DNA of 64,000 nucleotides from positions 1 to 64,000 of the forward strand of contig DXZS01000014.1 of assembly GCA_019419505.1 (NCBI GenBank), written 5' to 3'. The notes below the pieces were generated by a model that did no database searches, was not told the origin of the DNA, and worked only from the letters and a program-made list of their open reading frames with translations. Shown here in pieces: positions 18,404 through 27,209 of the stretch. The DNA comes from Collinsella sp. Lineage in GTDB: Bacteria > Actinomycetota > Coriobacteriia > Coriobacteriales > Coriobacteriaceae. The position numbers and the translations under genes were made by a program. Positions within the stretch are counted from its first letter, which is position 1; each line of letters starts with the position of its first letter.

Positions 18404-19654
18404 TTAAATACGCTGTTTGGGCTCGGTGACGATGGCTCGGACGATGCGGGGGCGATCGGTGAGGTCATGGACGATACGCACGTCCGAAAGGCCTGCCTGG
18501 CGACAGAGCTCGGCCGCGGCATCGAGGGCACCCTCGTAGAGCTCGCAGGCAAACAGGCCGCCGGCGCGCAGCATGTAAGGCGCCGCATTGAGCAGGCGGC
18601 GGAAAATATCGAGGCCGTCGGCGCCGCCCTCGAGCGCCAGGTCGGGCTCAAAGTCCTTGACCTCGTGCGGCAGCGAGCGCATGACGTCGGTCGGGATGTA
18701 AGGCGGGTTGGAGACGAGCACATCAAAGGTGCCCCACTCTTCGCGGGGAATGGAACTCACCAGGTTGGTGAGGCTAAAGGCAACCTCATCTGCCGTGAGG
18801 CCGAGGGCGTCGCGGTTTTTGGTGGCCAGATCGATGGCGCGCGGCTCGATATCGGTGGCGGTGCAGGTAACGTGGCCGCGGCGCTCCCAGGCAAGGGAGA
18901 GCGAAATGCAGCCCGTGCCGCAGCCGACCTCGAGAACGCGGGCAGTGCAGGGCTCGGTTGGGGCAGACGCAGCGGCATCCTGAGCTGAAGCCGTCTCCTG
19001 GCCGGCACCCTCGATGGCGATGCCGTATTCGTCGAGCTCGGACTCGGCGGCTTCCGCGGCTTCGGCTTCTGCTGCCTGCGCGGCGGCTTCCTCGGCCTCG
19101 CGGTCGGCCAGTTCCTCGGCATAGGCACGGCTGCCCAGTACGTCGCCGCCTAACGCCGCCTCATCGGCAGCCGTCAGGTTAGCGGCACGGCGCTCGGCAG
19201 TCGCGCGCTCGTCGGCCAGCGCCGCCTCGGCTTTGCGGGCCTCTTCGACCTCATCGTTCCAAGGCAGCTCAACACGCTGACGGGCAGCAGCCTCGGGGCT
19301 CAGCACCTCGGCATCCAGATAATTGAGGACTTCCTCGACGAGCATCTCGGTCTCGGGGCGCGGAATGAGCACACCGGGGGCGCACGCGACGTCGATCATG
19401 CGAAACTGCGTGCTGCCGGTGATGTACTGCAGCGGTTCACCTTTAGCGCGACGAACAACGGCCGCGTGCATGGTCTCGAGCTGAGCCGCGTTAAGCGTCT
19501 CGTCCATGCGCATATATAAGTCGATGCGTGCCAAACCCGTGGCAGCGCAGAGCAGCCACTCGGCAGAAAGACGGGGGTGCTCCTCGCCGCGCTCGGCCAG
19601 GTACTCCTTGGTCCACTCGAGACAACGCTTGATGGTCCAGATCTCGTTTGCCAT
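18404..19654 (-). CDS. prmC: Release factor glutamine N5-methyltransferase with a large insertion
   Basis: Methylates the GGQ glutamine of RF1/RF2. The N-terminal helical domain (residues 1-95) and the PRPETEMLVE linker (99-108) are followed by an unusual insertion of about 120 residues, rich in Ala and Glu (about 115-237, predicted helical). The SAM motif I follows as LEVGCGTGCISLSLA and then the catalytic VLVSNPPYIP. Start 19654 follows GGGGAGGACCCC; 416 aa compares with about 280 in most species. prfA, its substrate gene, lies upstream on the same strand but 630 bp away. Confidence 0.9.
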   Translation of the reverse strand: MANEIWTIKRCLEWTKEYLAERGEEHPRLSAEWLLCAATGLARIDLYMRMDETLNAAQLETMHAAVVRRAKGEPLQYITGSTQFRMIDVACAPGVLIPRPETEMLVEEVLNYLDAEVLSPEAAARQRVELPWNDEVEEARKAEAALADERATAERRAANLTAADEAALGGDVLGSRAYAEELADREAEEAAAQAAEAEAAEAAESELDEYGIAIEGAGQETASAQDAAASAPTEPCTARVLEVGCGTGCISLSLAWERRGHVTCTATDIEPRAIDLATKNRDALGLTADEVAFSLTNLVSSIPREEWGTFDVLVSNPPYIPTDVMRSLPHEVKDFEPDLALEGGADGLDIFRRLLNAAPYMLRAGGLFACELYEGALDAAAELCRQAGLSDVRIVHDLTDRPRIVRAIVTEPKQRI

Positions 19655-20136
19655 GGGGTCCTCCCCTCTTAAGCGCCGGGCGGCGCACGAATGTCGGAGC
19701 AGATTGTACGCGAGGCCAGCGCTTGGCAAGGGACGATTGAAGGCGATTATCGAGAATCAGCCCAGAATTTTGCTTGGAGCCCACCTGAAGTGTTCATTCG
19801 TCGACGTCTAAATCTGCATCCGTCAAGCTTTTGGCAAGGTTGCCCCAAAACTGACCAATATCTAACCAAATACTTGCCACATCGCTTGACGCGCGACAAG
19901 GCAGAATTCGCCCCATGACTTCTCGAACGATATTTTGAGCATTATTTTCGATCGCAAACGAATGCCACTCATTGTTTTAAGCAGGTAAACAGCTCAATGC
20001 CTATCAAAGCTGATTGAATAACACCTCAAAGCAATGTGCACAACCTAGTCATTTAAGAACGTCCCCAATGACTACCTTGGAAACCCCGCAGGTTGAGCAT
20101 ACCGCATCCGGAGCAAGGCAACGCCGCAGGTGGAGG
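19655..20136. other. Intergenic stretch between prmC and repeat R2
   Basis: No open frame here looks coding. The central part (about 19780-20060) is richer in A+T than its neighbours. It holds a short inverted motif GTCATT...AATGAC around 20048-20072 (GTCATTTAAGAACGTCCCC), and the GCAGGTTGAG leader of repeat R2 near 20088. A small RNA or a decayed gene could lie here, but I see no direct support. Confidence 0.4.
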
Positions 20137-20287
20137 ACGGACAGCGAGCGACGTCCAGAGCGAACAAGTTGGCATGAAAAAGGCAAGGCATAGACCTTCT
20201 GGTCATGCCTTGCCTTTTGAATGACAAATTGTCGCTCTGGGCGGCGCGCAGCGTCGGCCGGTCCGCCGTTCGGTAGAACGGCGGAAC
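20137..20287 (-). repeat. Stop-codon-abutting multi-hairpin repeat, copy R2
   Basis: Starts at the base after the prfA stop codon (20288-20290). Stems: GGTCCGCCGTTC/GAACGGCGGAACC with the same GGTA loop as R1; CCAGAGCGA/TCGCTCTGG, which differs from R1 in both arms but still pairs; and AAGGCAAGGCAT/ATGCCTTGCCTT with GACC/GGTC. These are compensatory changes relative to R1. Confidence 0.75.
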
Positions 20288-21355
20288 CTAAACGGCCTGC
20301 GCCAGCTTCTCGGCTCGCTCGGCGGCGGCGAGTGCCTCGATCACGGTGCCGAGCTGATCGCCCAGAAGGACGCCGTTGTAGGTGGAGTTGAAGCCGATGC
20401 GGTGATCGGTCACGCGGTCCTGGGGCTGGTTGTAGGTACGGATCTTCTCGGAACGGTTGCCATGGCCGATCTGGCTCTGGCGCTCGGCACCAAGCTCTGC
20501 TTGCTGCTTCTCGAGCTCCATCTCGTACAGACGGGCACGCAGCATCTGCATGCAGACCTCGCGGTTCTGGATCTGGGAACGCTGCTCCTGCGACTGCACC
20601 ACGGTGTTGGTGGGCAGGTGGGTGATGCGCACGGCGGAGTAGGTGGTGTTAACGCACTGACCGCCAGGGCCGGAGGCGCAGTAGGTGTCGATGCGCAGGT
20701 CGGACTGGTTGATCTGGACGTCGATTTCCTCGGCCTCGGGAAGCACGGCGACGGTAGCCGTTGAAGTCTGGATGCGGCCCTGGGACTCGGTCTTGGGAAC
20801 GCGCTGGACACGGTGCACGCCGGACTCGTACTTCATAACGGAGTAGACGCGGTCGCCCTCGACCTTGAACTCAATGGACTTAAAGCCGCCGGCCTCGCTG
20901 GGGCTGGAATCGAGCACGGTGGTCTTCCAGCCGCGCGACTCGCAAAAGCGCTGATACATCTTGTACAGGTCGCCGGCGAAGATGGCCGCCTCGTCGCCAC
21001 CGGCAGCGGAGCGGATCTCGACGATGGTGTTCTTGTCGTCGTTGGGGTCGCTCGGGATGAGCATGTACTTGATGTCTTCCTCGAGTTGGGGGAGCTTGGC
21101 CTCGTTTTCGGAGATGTCCATCTGGAGCATCTCCTTCTCATCGGCATCGGTGGTATCGTGGAGCATTTCCTTGGCGGCCTCGATGTCATCGAGTGCGCCG
21201 ATGTACTCGCGCGAGGCGGCGATGAGGTCGGACTGGTGCGCGTACTCCTTGTTGAGACGCGTGAACTCCTTAATATCGGAGGCGACGGCCGGGTCGGAGA
21301 GCTTCTTCTCGAGCTCCTCGTAGGCCTTGATGATCTTTTCGAGCTTGTCGCGCAT
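20288..21355 (-). CDS. prfA: Peptide chain release factor 1
   Basis: Decodes UAA and UAG and triggers peptide release. The tripeptide anticodon is PKT in the VPKTESQGRI context (P-x-T, class RF1), and the GGQ loop ASGPGGQCVNTT is intact. It is 355 aa. RF1 is confirmed over RF2 by P-x-T (RF2 has SPF). Repeat R2 follows the stop codon directly. Confidence 0.96.
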   Translation of the reverse strand: MRDKLEKIIKAYEELEKKLSDPAVASDIKEFTRLNKEYAHQSDLIAASREYIGALDDIEAAKEMLHDTTDADEKEMLQMDISENEAKLPQLEEDIKYMLIPSDPNDDKNTIVEIRSAAGGDEAAIFAGDLYKMYQRFCESRGWKTTVLDSSPSEAGGFKSIEFKVEGDRVYSVMKYESGVHRVQRVPKTESQGRIQTSTATVAVLPEAEEIDVQINQSDLRIDTYCASGPGGQCVNTTYSAVRITHLPTNTVVQSQEQRSQIQNREVCMQMLRARLYEMELEKQQAELGAERQSQIGHGNRSEKIRTYNQPQDRVTDHRIGFNSTYNGVLLGDQLGTVIEALAAAERAEKLAQAV

Positions 21356-21600
21356 GGCGGGACTCCTTTATATGCGTGAAGGTGAAAATCGGCAGAATTG
21401 ATGGGGCGCGGGGCGCCGCTGCGGGGGTAAGCCCAGCTAGAACATGTCGATCTTCAGATACATGCGCATCCCTTCGCGTATGGGGTACATAATTGCGGTC
21501 TAACCCATATATGATAGCGTGCGCAGGCAAACCTGCATATAACCCGCACGGATTGGTGCAAACAAACCTGACCCCATTGCACCAAGAGCTTGCTTTTTGG

Positions 21601-23016
21601 CTAGAGCGTTTGGAGTAGAGCGACGAGGAAGCGGATGCCCTGGAGGTAGGCGCGGCGGGTGATGCGCTCGTTGGTGCCGTGGACGCCGCGATCACACTCG
21701 TCGTCATCAGCCACAAAGGCCGAGAAGCGAATGCACTCAGGGCAAATGTGCTGGTAGTTGGCAGCGTCGGTCGCACCGATCACGGTCGAGGGCACAATTG
21801 CCACTGGCTCGAATGATCCATTTTCCTCCGTCCCCTTTGGATCACGGAAATAGCGGGCGGCGATGGAGCGAACCGCCTCGAGGCCGGGACCACCGATGCG
21901 CGGGGACGGCGAGGGTTCGGAGCTGCCGGGGCCTAGCTCCACTTCGACACGACCGGCAAGGTCCGCCCCGGCAACCGCCTCACGGCAGCGCGCCACAACG
22001 TCGGCCACGCTCGTGCCCTCGAGCATGCGGAAGTTGATGTTGGCCCACATATCCTGCGGCATTACGTTGGCGCCGGTGCTGCCACCCTCGATCTGCGTGG
22101 GTGCGCAGGTGGTCGTCACCAGCGGATAGAGCTTCTTGCTGGCGAGGCAATCGCGGACAATGGCGCCCCCGTTGGCGGCAATTTCATCCGCCGTGTAGAG
22201 CCCCAGCTCGACGAGCTGGGCGGCAAGCAAGTCGGTCACGCGCGTCGGCCACTCGATATCGCAGATTGCGGTGATGGCACGGCTGAGCACCTCGAGCGAC
22301 GTGCCGCCGTAGGGGTTAGAAGAATGTCCACCCTCACTCTTCGTCTTGAGCACGATATCGGCATAGCCCTTCTCCGCGAGGTCGGCGTGCATGAGCCAAC
22401 CCTCGCCCGCGCTGTACTCGGCATCCGAAACGATGCGGTAGTCGCCCTCGTCGATCAGGAACTCGAGCTCAACACCGCGCTCCTCGAGCGCTCGGCCGAT
22501 GGCGCCTGCGCCGTACTGCGTCGTCTCCTCGTCCTGGCCAAAAGCCAGCAGCAGCGTGCGCTCATGCTCCCAACCGTGCGCGAGCGCATACTCGACAGCC
22601 TCGAGAATGCCTGCGACCTGGTCCTTCATGTCGATCGCTCCACGGCCCCAGATGTAGGTGTCGTCCACGTGCCCGCTAAAGGGGTCGTGCGTCCAGTCGG
22701 CCTCGGTACCCGGCACCACGGGAACCACATCCATGTGGCCCATGAGCATAACGGGCTTAAGAGCCAGATCGCTGCCGGCAAGCGTCACCAACAGCGAGTG
22801 ATCGATAAGCTCGACCTCGCCCGCCGCAAATACATGCGGCCAGGCCTGCTGCATATAGGCGCGCAGGTCGTCGAAGGGCCGCCAGTCCACCGCCTCGGCA
22901 TCCATGCTCGAGATAGTCGGAAACGACAGCACGCGGCCCAAGCGCTCGCACGCGCCTGCCTCGTCTATATCGGCAAAATCGTCCTCATGCGCAAAGAAGC
23001 GCCAAACCTCGGCCAT
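21601..23016 (-). CDS. M20-family metallopeptidase (PM20D1/carboxypeptidase-like)
   Basis: A 471-aa cytoplasmic zinc hydrolase. Zinc ligands and catalytic residues: LMGHMDVVP, WGRGAIDMKD, FGQDEETTQ, a dimerisation domain with KSEGGHSSNPYGG, and a C-terminal VIGATDAANYQ. The pattern (GHMDVVPV, large size, EGGHSS) is closest to the PM20D1/carboxypeptidase-S branch that cleaves or condenses N-acyl amino acids or small peptides. It is 65 bp upstream of nothing co-directional except prfA; the spacer 21356-21600 has no gene. Exact substrate is unknown. Confidence 0.83.
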   Translation of the reverse strand: MAEVWRFFAHEDDFADIDEAGACERLGRVLSFPTISSMDAEAVDWRPFDDLRAYMQQAWPHVFAAGEVELIDHSLLVTLAGSDLALKPVMLMGHMDVVPVVPGTEADWTHDPFSGHVDDTYIWGRGAIDMKDQVAGILEAVEYALAHGWEHERTLLLAFGQDEETTQYGAGAIGRALEERGVELEFLIDEGDYRIVSDAEYSAGEGWLMHADLAEKGYADIVLKTKSEGGHSSNPYGGTSLEVLSRAITAICDIEWPTRVTDLLAAQLVELGLYTADEIAANGGAIVRDCLASKKLYPLVTTTCAPTQIEGGSTGANVMPQDMWANINFRMLEGTSVADVVARCREAVAGADLAGRVEVELGPGSSEPSPSPRIGGPGLEAVRSIAARYFRDPKGTEENGSFEPVAIVPSTVIGATDAANYQHICPECIRFSAFVADDDECDRGVHGTNERITRRAYLQGIRFLVALLQTL

Positions 23017-23088
23017 GACATCCTTTCGATTGTGGCGACAAAGGCCACCCCACGGGAGCGGCCCTGCAACGCAAGAGTTTGCGGTCGG

Positions 23089-23874
23089 TTATTTGTCCTC
23101 CAGATAACGAGAGAGGAACTCGCGCGTGCGCTGGTGCTTGGGGTTGCCGAAGAGCTCGGCCGGCGCGGCGTCCTCGAGCACCACGCCCTTGTCCATAAAG
23201 ACCACGCGGTCGGACACGGTTCGGGCAAAGGCCATCTCGTGCGTGACGACGACCATGGTCATGCCGTCGGCCGCAAGCTTGCGCATGACCTCGAGCACCT
23301 CTCCCACGATCTCGGGGTCGAGTGCGGAGGTCGGCTCGTCGAACAGCATGATCTGCGGATTCATGCACAGGGCGCGCGCGATGGCCACGCGCTGCTTTTG
23401 GCCACCGGATAGGCGGCCCACGGCGGCGTGCGCGAACTTTTCGAGCCCCACGCTCGTCAGATGCTCCATCGCGACCTTCTCGGCCTCGGCCTTGCTCATC
23501 TTTTTGAGCGTGACGGGCGCGAGCGTGCAGTTGTCGAGCACGTCCATGTTGTTGAACAGGTTAAAGCCCTGGAACACCATGCCGATGTCCTCGCGGAGTT
23601 TATTGATATTGCAGCGCTCGGCCGTAAGGTCCTGGCCGTGGAACCAGATGTGGCCCGCGTCCGGGGTCTCGAGCAGGTTGAGACAGCGCAGGAAGGTCGA
23701 CTTGCCCGAGCCCGAGGCGCCGATAATGGTGACGACCTCGCCGGGGTTAACGGACAGGTCGATGCCCTTGAGCACCTCGAGCGAGCCGAAGCTCTTGCGC
23801 AGGCCCTCGACGCGGATGAGCGGCTCTTTAGTTTGTGCGGCGGCCGCAACGCCGGTAGTGGCGGTATCTGCCAT
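23089..23874 (-). CDS. Polar amino-acid ABC transporter, ATP-binding protein (GlnQ-like)
   Basis: Energises amino-acid uptake. Walker A GASGSGKSTFLR, Q-loop FQGFNLF, signature RLSGGQKQRV, Walker B ILMFDEPTSALDPE, H-loop VTHEMAF. It is 261 aa from ATG 23874, preceded by GAGGAG at 7 nt. It is the last gene of a three-gene leftward operon (binding protein, permease, ATPase). Confidence 0.94.
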   Translation of the reverse strand: MADTATTGVAAAAQTKEPLIRVEGLRKSFGSLEVLKGIDLSVNPGEVVTIIGASGSGKSTFLRCLNLLETPDAGHIWFHGQDLTAERCNINKLREDIGMVFQGFNLFNNMDVLDNCTLAPVTLKKMSKAEAEKVAMEHLTSVGLEKFAHAAVGRLSGGQKQRVAIARALCMNPQIMLFDEPTSALDPEIVGEVLEVMRKLAADGMTMVVVTHEMAFARTVSDRVVFMDKGVVLEDAAPAELFGNPKHQRTREFLSRYLEDK

Positions 23875-23896
23875 GATGATTCTCCTCGTCTTGAGC

Positions 23897-25045
23897 CTAG
23901 TTGGAGCTGGGCAGCGTTGCCGGGGCCTCGGCGCCGAGTTTTTTGCCAAAGGCTTCGAGCAGGCGGCTCGCCACGAGCGTCAGGATCAGGTAGACCACGA
24001 GCGCCACGCAGTAGACCTCCATCTGGCGGTAGTACACGCCGGCGACGGTGGTGGTGGCGTACATGAGGTCGAACACGCCGATGACCGAAAGCACCGACGA
24101 ATCCTTGATGTTGATGATGAGCTCGTTGGTGAGTGCGGGGATCGCGTTTTTAATACCCTGGGGGAACACGACCTTGCGCATGGCCTGCCACTGCGACAGA
24201 CCCAGCGAGCGCGCCGCCTCGGCCTGGCCGGGATCGATGGACTCGATGCCGCCGCGCAGGACCTCCATCATGTAGGCGGTGGAGTTGAGCGAGATGGTGA
24301 CGAGACCGGCGGTGAAGGTACTCCAAATCTGGTTGGCCTGGGCGGTCTCGAAGCCCATGCCGCGCAAAACGGTGAAGCCCGCGTAATAGATGAGCAGGCC
24401 CTGGACCATCATGGGCGTGCCGCGCACGACGGTGGAATAGACGGTCGCAAAGCCTCGGCCAATGCTCTTAAAGAAGCGCACCAGGTCGTTGTCGACGCGA
24501 TCGAAGGTCTGGGTGCGCAAGAACACAAAGAGCAGCGCCAAGAAAAAGGCGATGACCGTGCCGAAGGTGGCAAGCGCGATGGTGATCTCGATACCGCGGA
24601 TAAAGAAGTCGCCGCTCTTGTAGGTCATGTAGACCAAGCTCGACAGAAAGTCGCTGGGATTGGAGTCCGAGACAATGCTCACCTGCACCAGGTCGACAAA
24701 CGACATGACGCAGCGGTCGATAAAGAAGATCGCCGCGATGGCAACCACGACATAGCTGCCCAGGCGCGCGCCGCGACGGCAACGCTCAGATGCAAACGGC
24801 GACGTTTCGCGATAGTCGTTCCAGTGTATGAGCTTGGTGACGAGCGCCGCCGCCGACACGACGAGCCAGGCCCAAAGGATTACCCAGAGGCAGTCTTGGA
24901 ACACGCCCGTGGGCGCCAAGAAGCTCAGCGGCGTTGGGTTGCGCTGGCTAAACGCCAGACCGAGCGCCGCGATAACGCTCGTGCCCAGGTACACATAACG
25001 GTGGTCGGCCTTGATAAAGGAGGCCAGACGATTGATGCCTTTCAT
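23897..25045 (-). CDS. Polar amino-acid ABC transporter permease
   Basis: A 382-aa membrane protein: an N-terminal part with three extra membrane segments (residues 1-110 and one after the RCRRGARLG loop), then the His/Glu/Gln/Arg/opine permease domain with VVRGTPMMVQGLLIYYAG and the EAA loop ARSLGLSQWQAMRKVVFPQGIKNAIPALTNE. The N-terminal extension makes it longer than the usual 220-230 aa. It lies 22 bp from the ATPase gene and 9 bp from the binding protein gene. Confidence 0.92.
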   Translation of the reverse strand: MKGINRLASFIKADHRYVYLGTSVIAALGLAFSQRNPTPLSFLAPTGVFQDCLWVILWAWLVVSAAALVTKLIHWNDYRETSPFASERCRRGARLGSYVVVAIAAIFFIDRCVMSFVDLVQVSIVSDSNPSDFLSSLVYMTYKSGDFFIRGIEITIALATFGTVIAFFLALLFVFLRTQTFDRVDNDLVRFFKSIGRGFATVYSTVVRGTPMMVQGLLIYYAGFTVLRGMGFETAQANQIWSTFTAGLVTISLNSTAYMMEVLRGGIESIDPGQAEAARSLGLSQWQAMRKVVFPQGIKNAIPALTNELIINIKDSSVLSVIGVFDLMYATTTVAGVYYRQMEVYCVALVVYLILTLVASRLLEAFGKKLGAEAPATLPSSN

Positions 25046-25054
25046 GCTGCCTCC

Positions 25055-25981
25055 CTATGCCGGCTGACGGTCGAGGCACGCGTCCCACATTTGGTCGCGC
25101 TCCTCTTGGCTAATGCCCTTGAGTGTCTTGTCGATGAGCTTAAGCAGTTTGTCCGAGCCCTTGCGGCAACCGACATTTGCCGTGACCTCCTGCTTAAAGC
25201 CCTCGCCCTCGGCAAAGTGGATGGGGACGATACCGGGATTTTGGGCCATATAGCCCTTTTCGTTCTCCGTGTTGTAGGTCACGGCGTCGCACGTGCCCTG
25301 CAGCAGATTCGAGAACACCGTGGGGACCGAATCGACCGGGTTCTTGTGCACAACGCCCGGAATCTCGTCGATGACGGTATCGAGCATGGTGTCCTTTTGG
25401 CCGAGCACCGTGGCACCGCTGAAGTCGCTGAGCTTGGTGGCGTTTTGGTAGGGCGAGCCCTCTTTTACGAACAGGCCAAAGTAGCCAATGAAGTACGGGT
25501 CGGAAAAGCCGACGGACTCCTCGCGCTCGGGCGTGGCGCTCATGCCGGCGATGATGAGGTCAATCTGGCCGTTGTTGAGCGAGTCGATAAGGCCCGAGAA
25601 GCTCTGCTTGACGGCAACGGGCTCGCCGCCGAGAGCCTTGCAGACGATCTTGGCGATCTGCACGTCGTAGCCATCGGCATAGGCGCCCTGCACGTTGTCG
25701 ATGGGGATCGTGAACTCGCTGGCCTCGGAAACCTGCCAGTTGTACGGGGCGTAGGCCGCCTCCATGCCGATGCGGATCTTATCCTTGCCGATAACGGAAT
25801 CGGACAGGTCATCGCGACCGCCGCCCGTCGTGGGCTGAACTACTTCCAGCGTGGAGGGACGCTGGCAGCCGGCAAGTGCGCCGGCGACGACAGAAGCGCT
25901 CGCAGCGAGAGCGCTACCCAAAAAGATGCGACGGCTGCATACCGGCTGTGGATGCGCGTCGCGCTGTTGTCGAGATTGCAT
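25055..25981 (-). CDS. Amino-acid ABC transporter substrate-binding lipoprotein
   Basis: Periplasmic-type (cell-surface) solute receptor, SBP_bac_3 fold. The signal is CSRRIFLGSALAASASVVAGALAGC: twin arginines plus a lipobox (ALAGC), so Tat export and lipidation at that Cys are both plausible. The mature part shows RIGMEAAYAPYNW and IDLIIAGMSATPEREESVGFSDPYF. The start at 25981 (AGGCACCAG RBS) gives 308 aa; a longer frame to 26122 adds no family sequence. It heads the amino-acid uptake operon. Substrate not deducible. Confidence 0.9.
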   Translation of the reverse strand: MQSRQQRDAHPQPVCSRRIFLGSALAASASVVAGALAGCQRPSTLEVVQPTTGGGRDDLSDSVIGKDKIRIGMEAAYAPYNWQVSEASEFTIPIDNVQGAYADGYDVQIAKIVCKALGGEPVAVKQSFSGLIDSLNNGQIDLIIAGMSATPEREESVGFSDPYFIGYFGLFVKEGSPYQNATKLSDFSGATVLGQKDTMLDTVIDEIPGVVHKNPVDSVPTVFSNLLQGTCDAVTYNTENEKGYMAQNPGIVPIHFAEGEGFKQEVTANVGCRKGSDKLLKLIDKTLKGISQEERDQMWDACLDRQPA

Positions 25982-26113
25982 CTGGTGCCTTCCCAATTTC
26001 GTTTTGCTGACAATAAGACAGGATATACGCCCGCAACCAGCAGCGCGGCATGTGCGCGAAAAATTAATAGACACACGAGGACGATTGGCGCAAAGCAGCC
26101 TGCCCCATGTACC

Positions 26114-26236
26114 ACTTGGCATGAAAAAGGCAAGGCATAGACCTTCTGGTCGTGCCTTGCCTTTTGAATGACAAATTGTCGCTCTGGGTGGCGCGCAGCG
26201 TCGACCGGTCCGTCGTTCGTTAGAACGGCGGAACCA
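26114..26236 (-). repeat. Stop-codon-abutting multi-hairpin repeat, copy R3 (lacks one arm)
   Basis: Starts at or one base after the stop codon of the epimerase gene (26237-26239). The GTA-loop hairpin has decayed pairing (GTCGTTCGTTAGAACGGCGG), and AAGGCAAGGCAT/GTGCCTTGCCTT is kept. The outer stem arm TCGCTCTGG has no partner because sequence beyond 26114 does not match other copies. This is the most eroded copy. Confidence 0.65.
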
Positions 26237-27130
26237 CTAGAGCAGGGTGACGCTAAAGGAACGGATGTCGGTAGCGCCCGGTGCCAACGTGATGGTGTTG
26301 ACCTTGTGCTCAAAGACATCGTCCTCGGTGTCCATGGTGGTGTGGCCGGTCCAGGGCTCGAGCGCCACAAACGGAGCGTCGTTGGCGGCAGACCACACGC
26401 CGATGTACTTAAAGCCCTCAAAGTCGATCTTGACGCCGTGGCCCGACTTGCGGCCGCGCAGCGTGAGCGTGGAGCCCGGAGTATCGGTGAACATGATGGC
26501 ATCGTTATCGAAGCTGCGGTGCGTGATGGGCAGCACGTCCGAGTTATCGGGAGCCTTGTAGCTACCCTCGAACGTCATGAGACCGTCGGGCGTGATGATG
26601 GGAGCCTCGTTCGTCCAGGCCTCGGTAAACGCCAGCTCGTAATCCTCGAATACCTCGTCCTCGGCACCGGGGGCGGGCACGTTAAATGCGGGGTGGCCGC
26701 CCACCGAGAACGGCAGGTCCACGTCGCCGGTGTTCGTAACGGCAAAGGTCTGGGTAAGCGTGGCGTCGCCGGTCAGGACATAGGTCATGTTGAGCTTAAA
26801 GTGAAACGGAAAGGCCTTGAGCGACTCGGGCGTATCGGTGATCTCGTACGTTACCGAGGAGCCGTCCTCCGAAACCTCGACCAGCTTGTGCTCGACGATG
26901 CGCGCGAGTCCGTGGCGCGGCATCTCGCAGGTGCCGGCCGCAGACGTTGCCGTGTTGTTGCGCAGCGAGCCCACAATGGGGAACAGGATGGGCGCATGCT
27001 TGCCCCAAAAGGTGGGATCGCCCTGCCACAGATACTCGTTGCCGTTGAGGGCAAGGCTCGTGAGCTGGGCACCCATGGAATCGATGGCCGCGGTGAGGCC
27101 GCCGCGCTTGATGGTAGTGACGGTGGACAT
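26237..27130 (-). CDS. Aldose 1-epimerase family protein (LacX-like)
   Basis: Galactose-mutarotase-like fold acting on a sugar or sugar phosphate anomer. Visible motifs: YLWQGDPTFWGKHAPILFPIVG near residues 35-56, the conserved PRHGLAR, and GGHPAFNVP with the catalytic-type His; a Glu-containing GHTTMDTEDD follows. ATG 27130 follows GGAGGAAGTAGC and gives 297 aa. The FPIVG/HG pattern matches the LacX/YphB-like subgroup, so it may act on a pathway intermediate rather than free galactose. It is monocistronic, with repeat R3 following the stop. Confidence 0.85.
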   Translation of the reverse strand: MSTVTTIKRGGLTAAIDSMGAQLTSLALNGNEYLWQGDPTFWGKHAPILFPIVGSLRNNTATSAAGTCEMPRHGLARIVEHKLVEVSEDGSSVTYEITDTPESLKAFPFHFKLNMTYVLTGDATLTQTFAVTNTGDVDLPFSVGGHPAFNVPAPGAEDEVFEDYELAFTEAWTNEAPIITPDGLMTFEGSYKAPDNSDVLPITHRSFDNDAIMFTDTPGSTLTLRGRKSGHGVKIDFEGFKYIGVWSAANDAPFVALEPWTGHTTMDTEDDVFEHKVNTITLAPGATDIRSFSVTLL

Positions 27131-27209
27131 GCTACTTCCTCCAATAGTAAACAACGGTATCGAGGGCTATTGTCCCACTCTTGGCGGCGGGGTTGAGCGA
27201 CAGGTGCAG

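Noticed and set aside
19691..19918. Possible 75-aa plus-strand gene in the prmC-prfA gap
   Set aside because: No ribosome binding site or recognisable sequence; overlaps the promoter side of prmC and has no conserved features.
23126..26140. 1004-codon plus-strand frame opposite the amino-acid ABC operon
   Set aside because: Shadow of three real genes; no domain motif in the translation.
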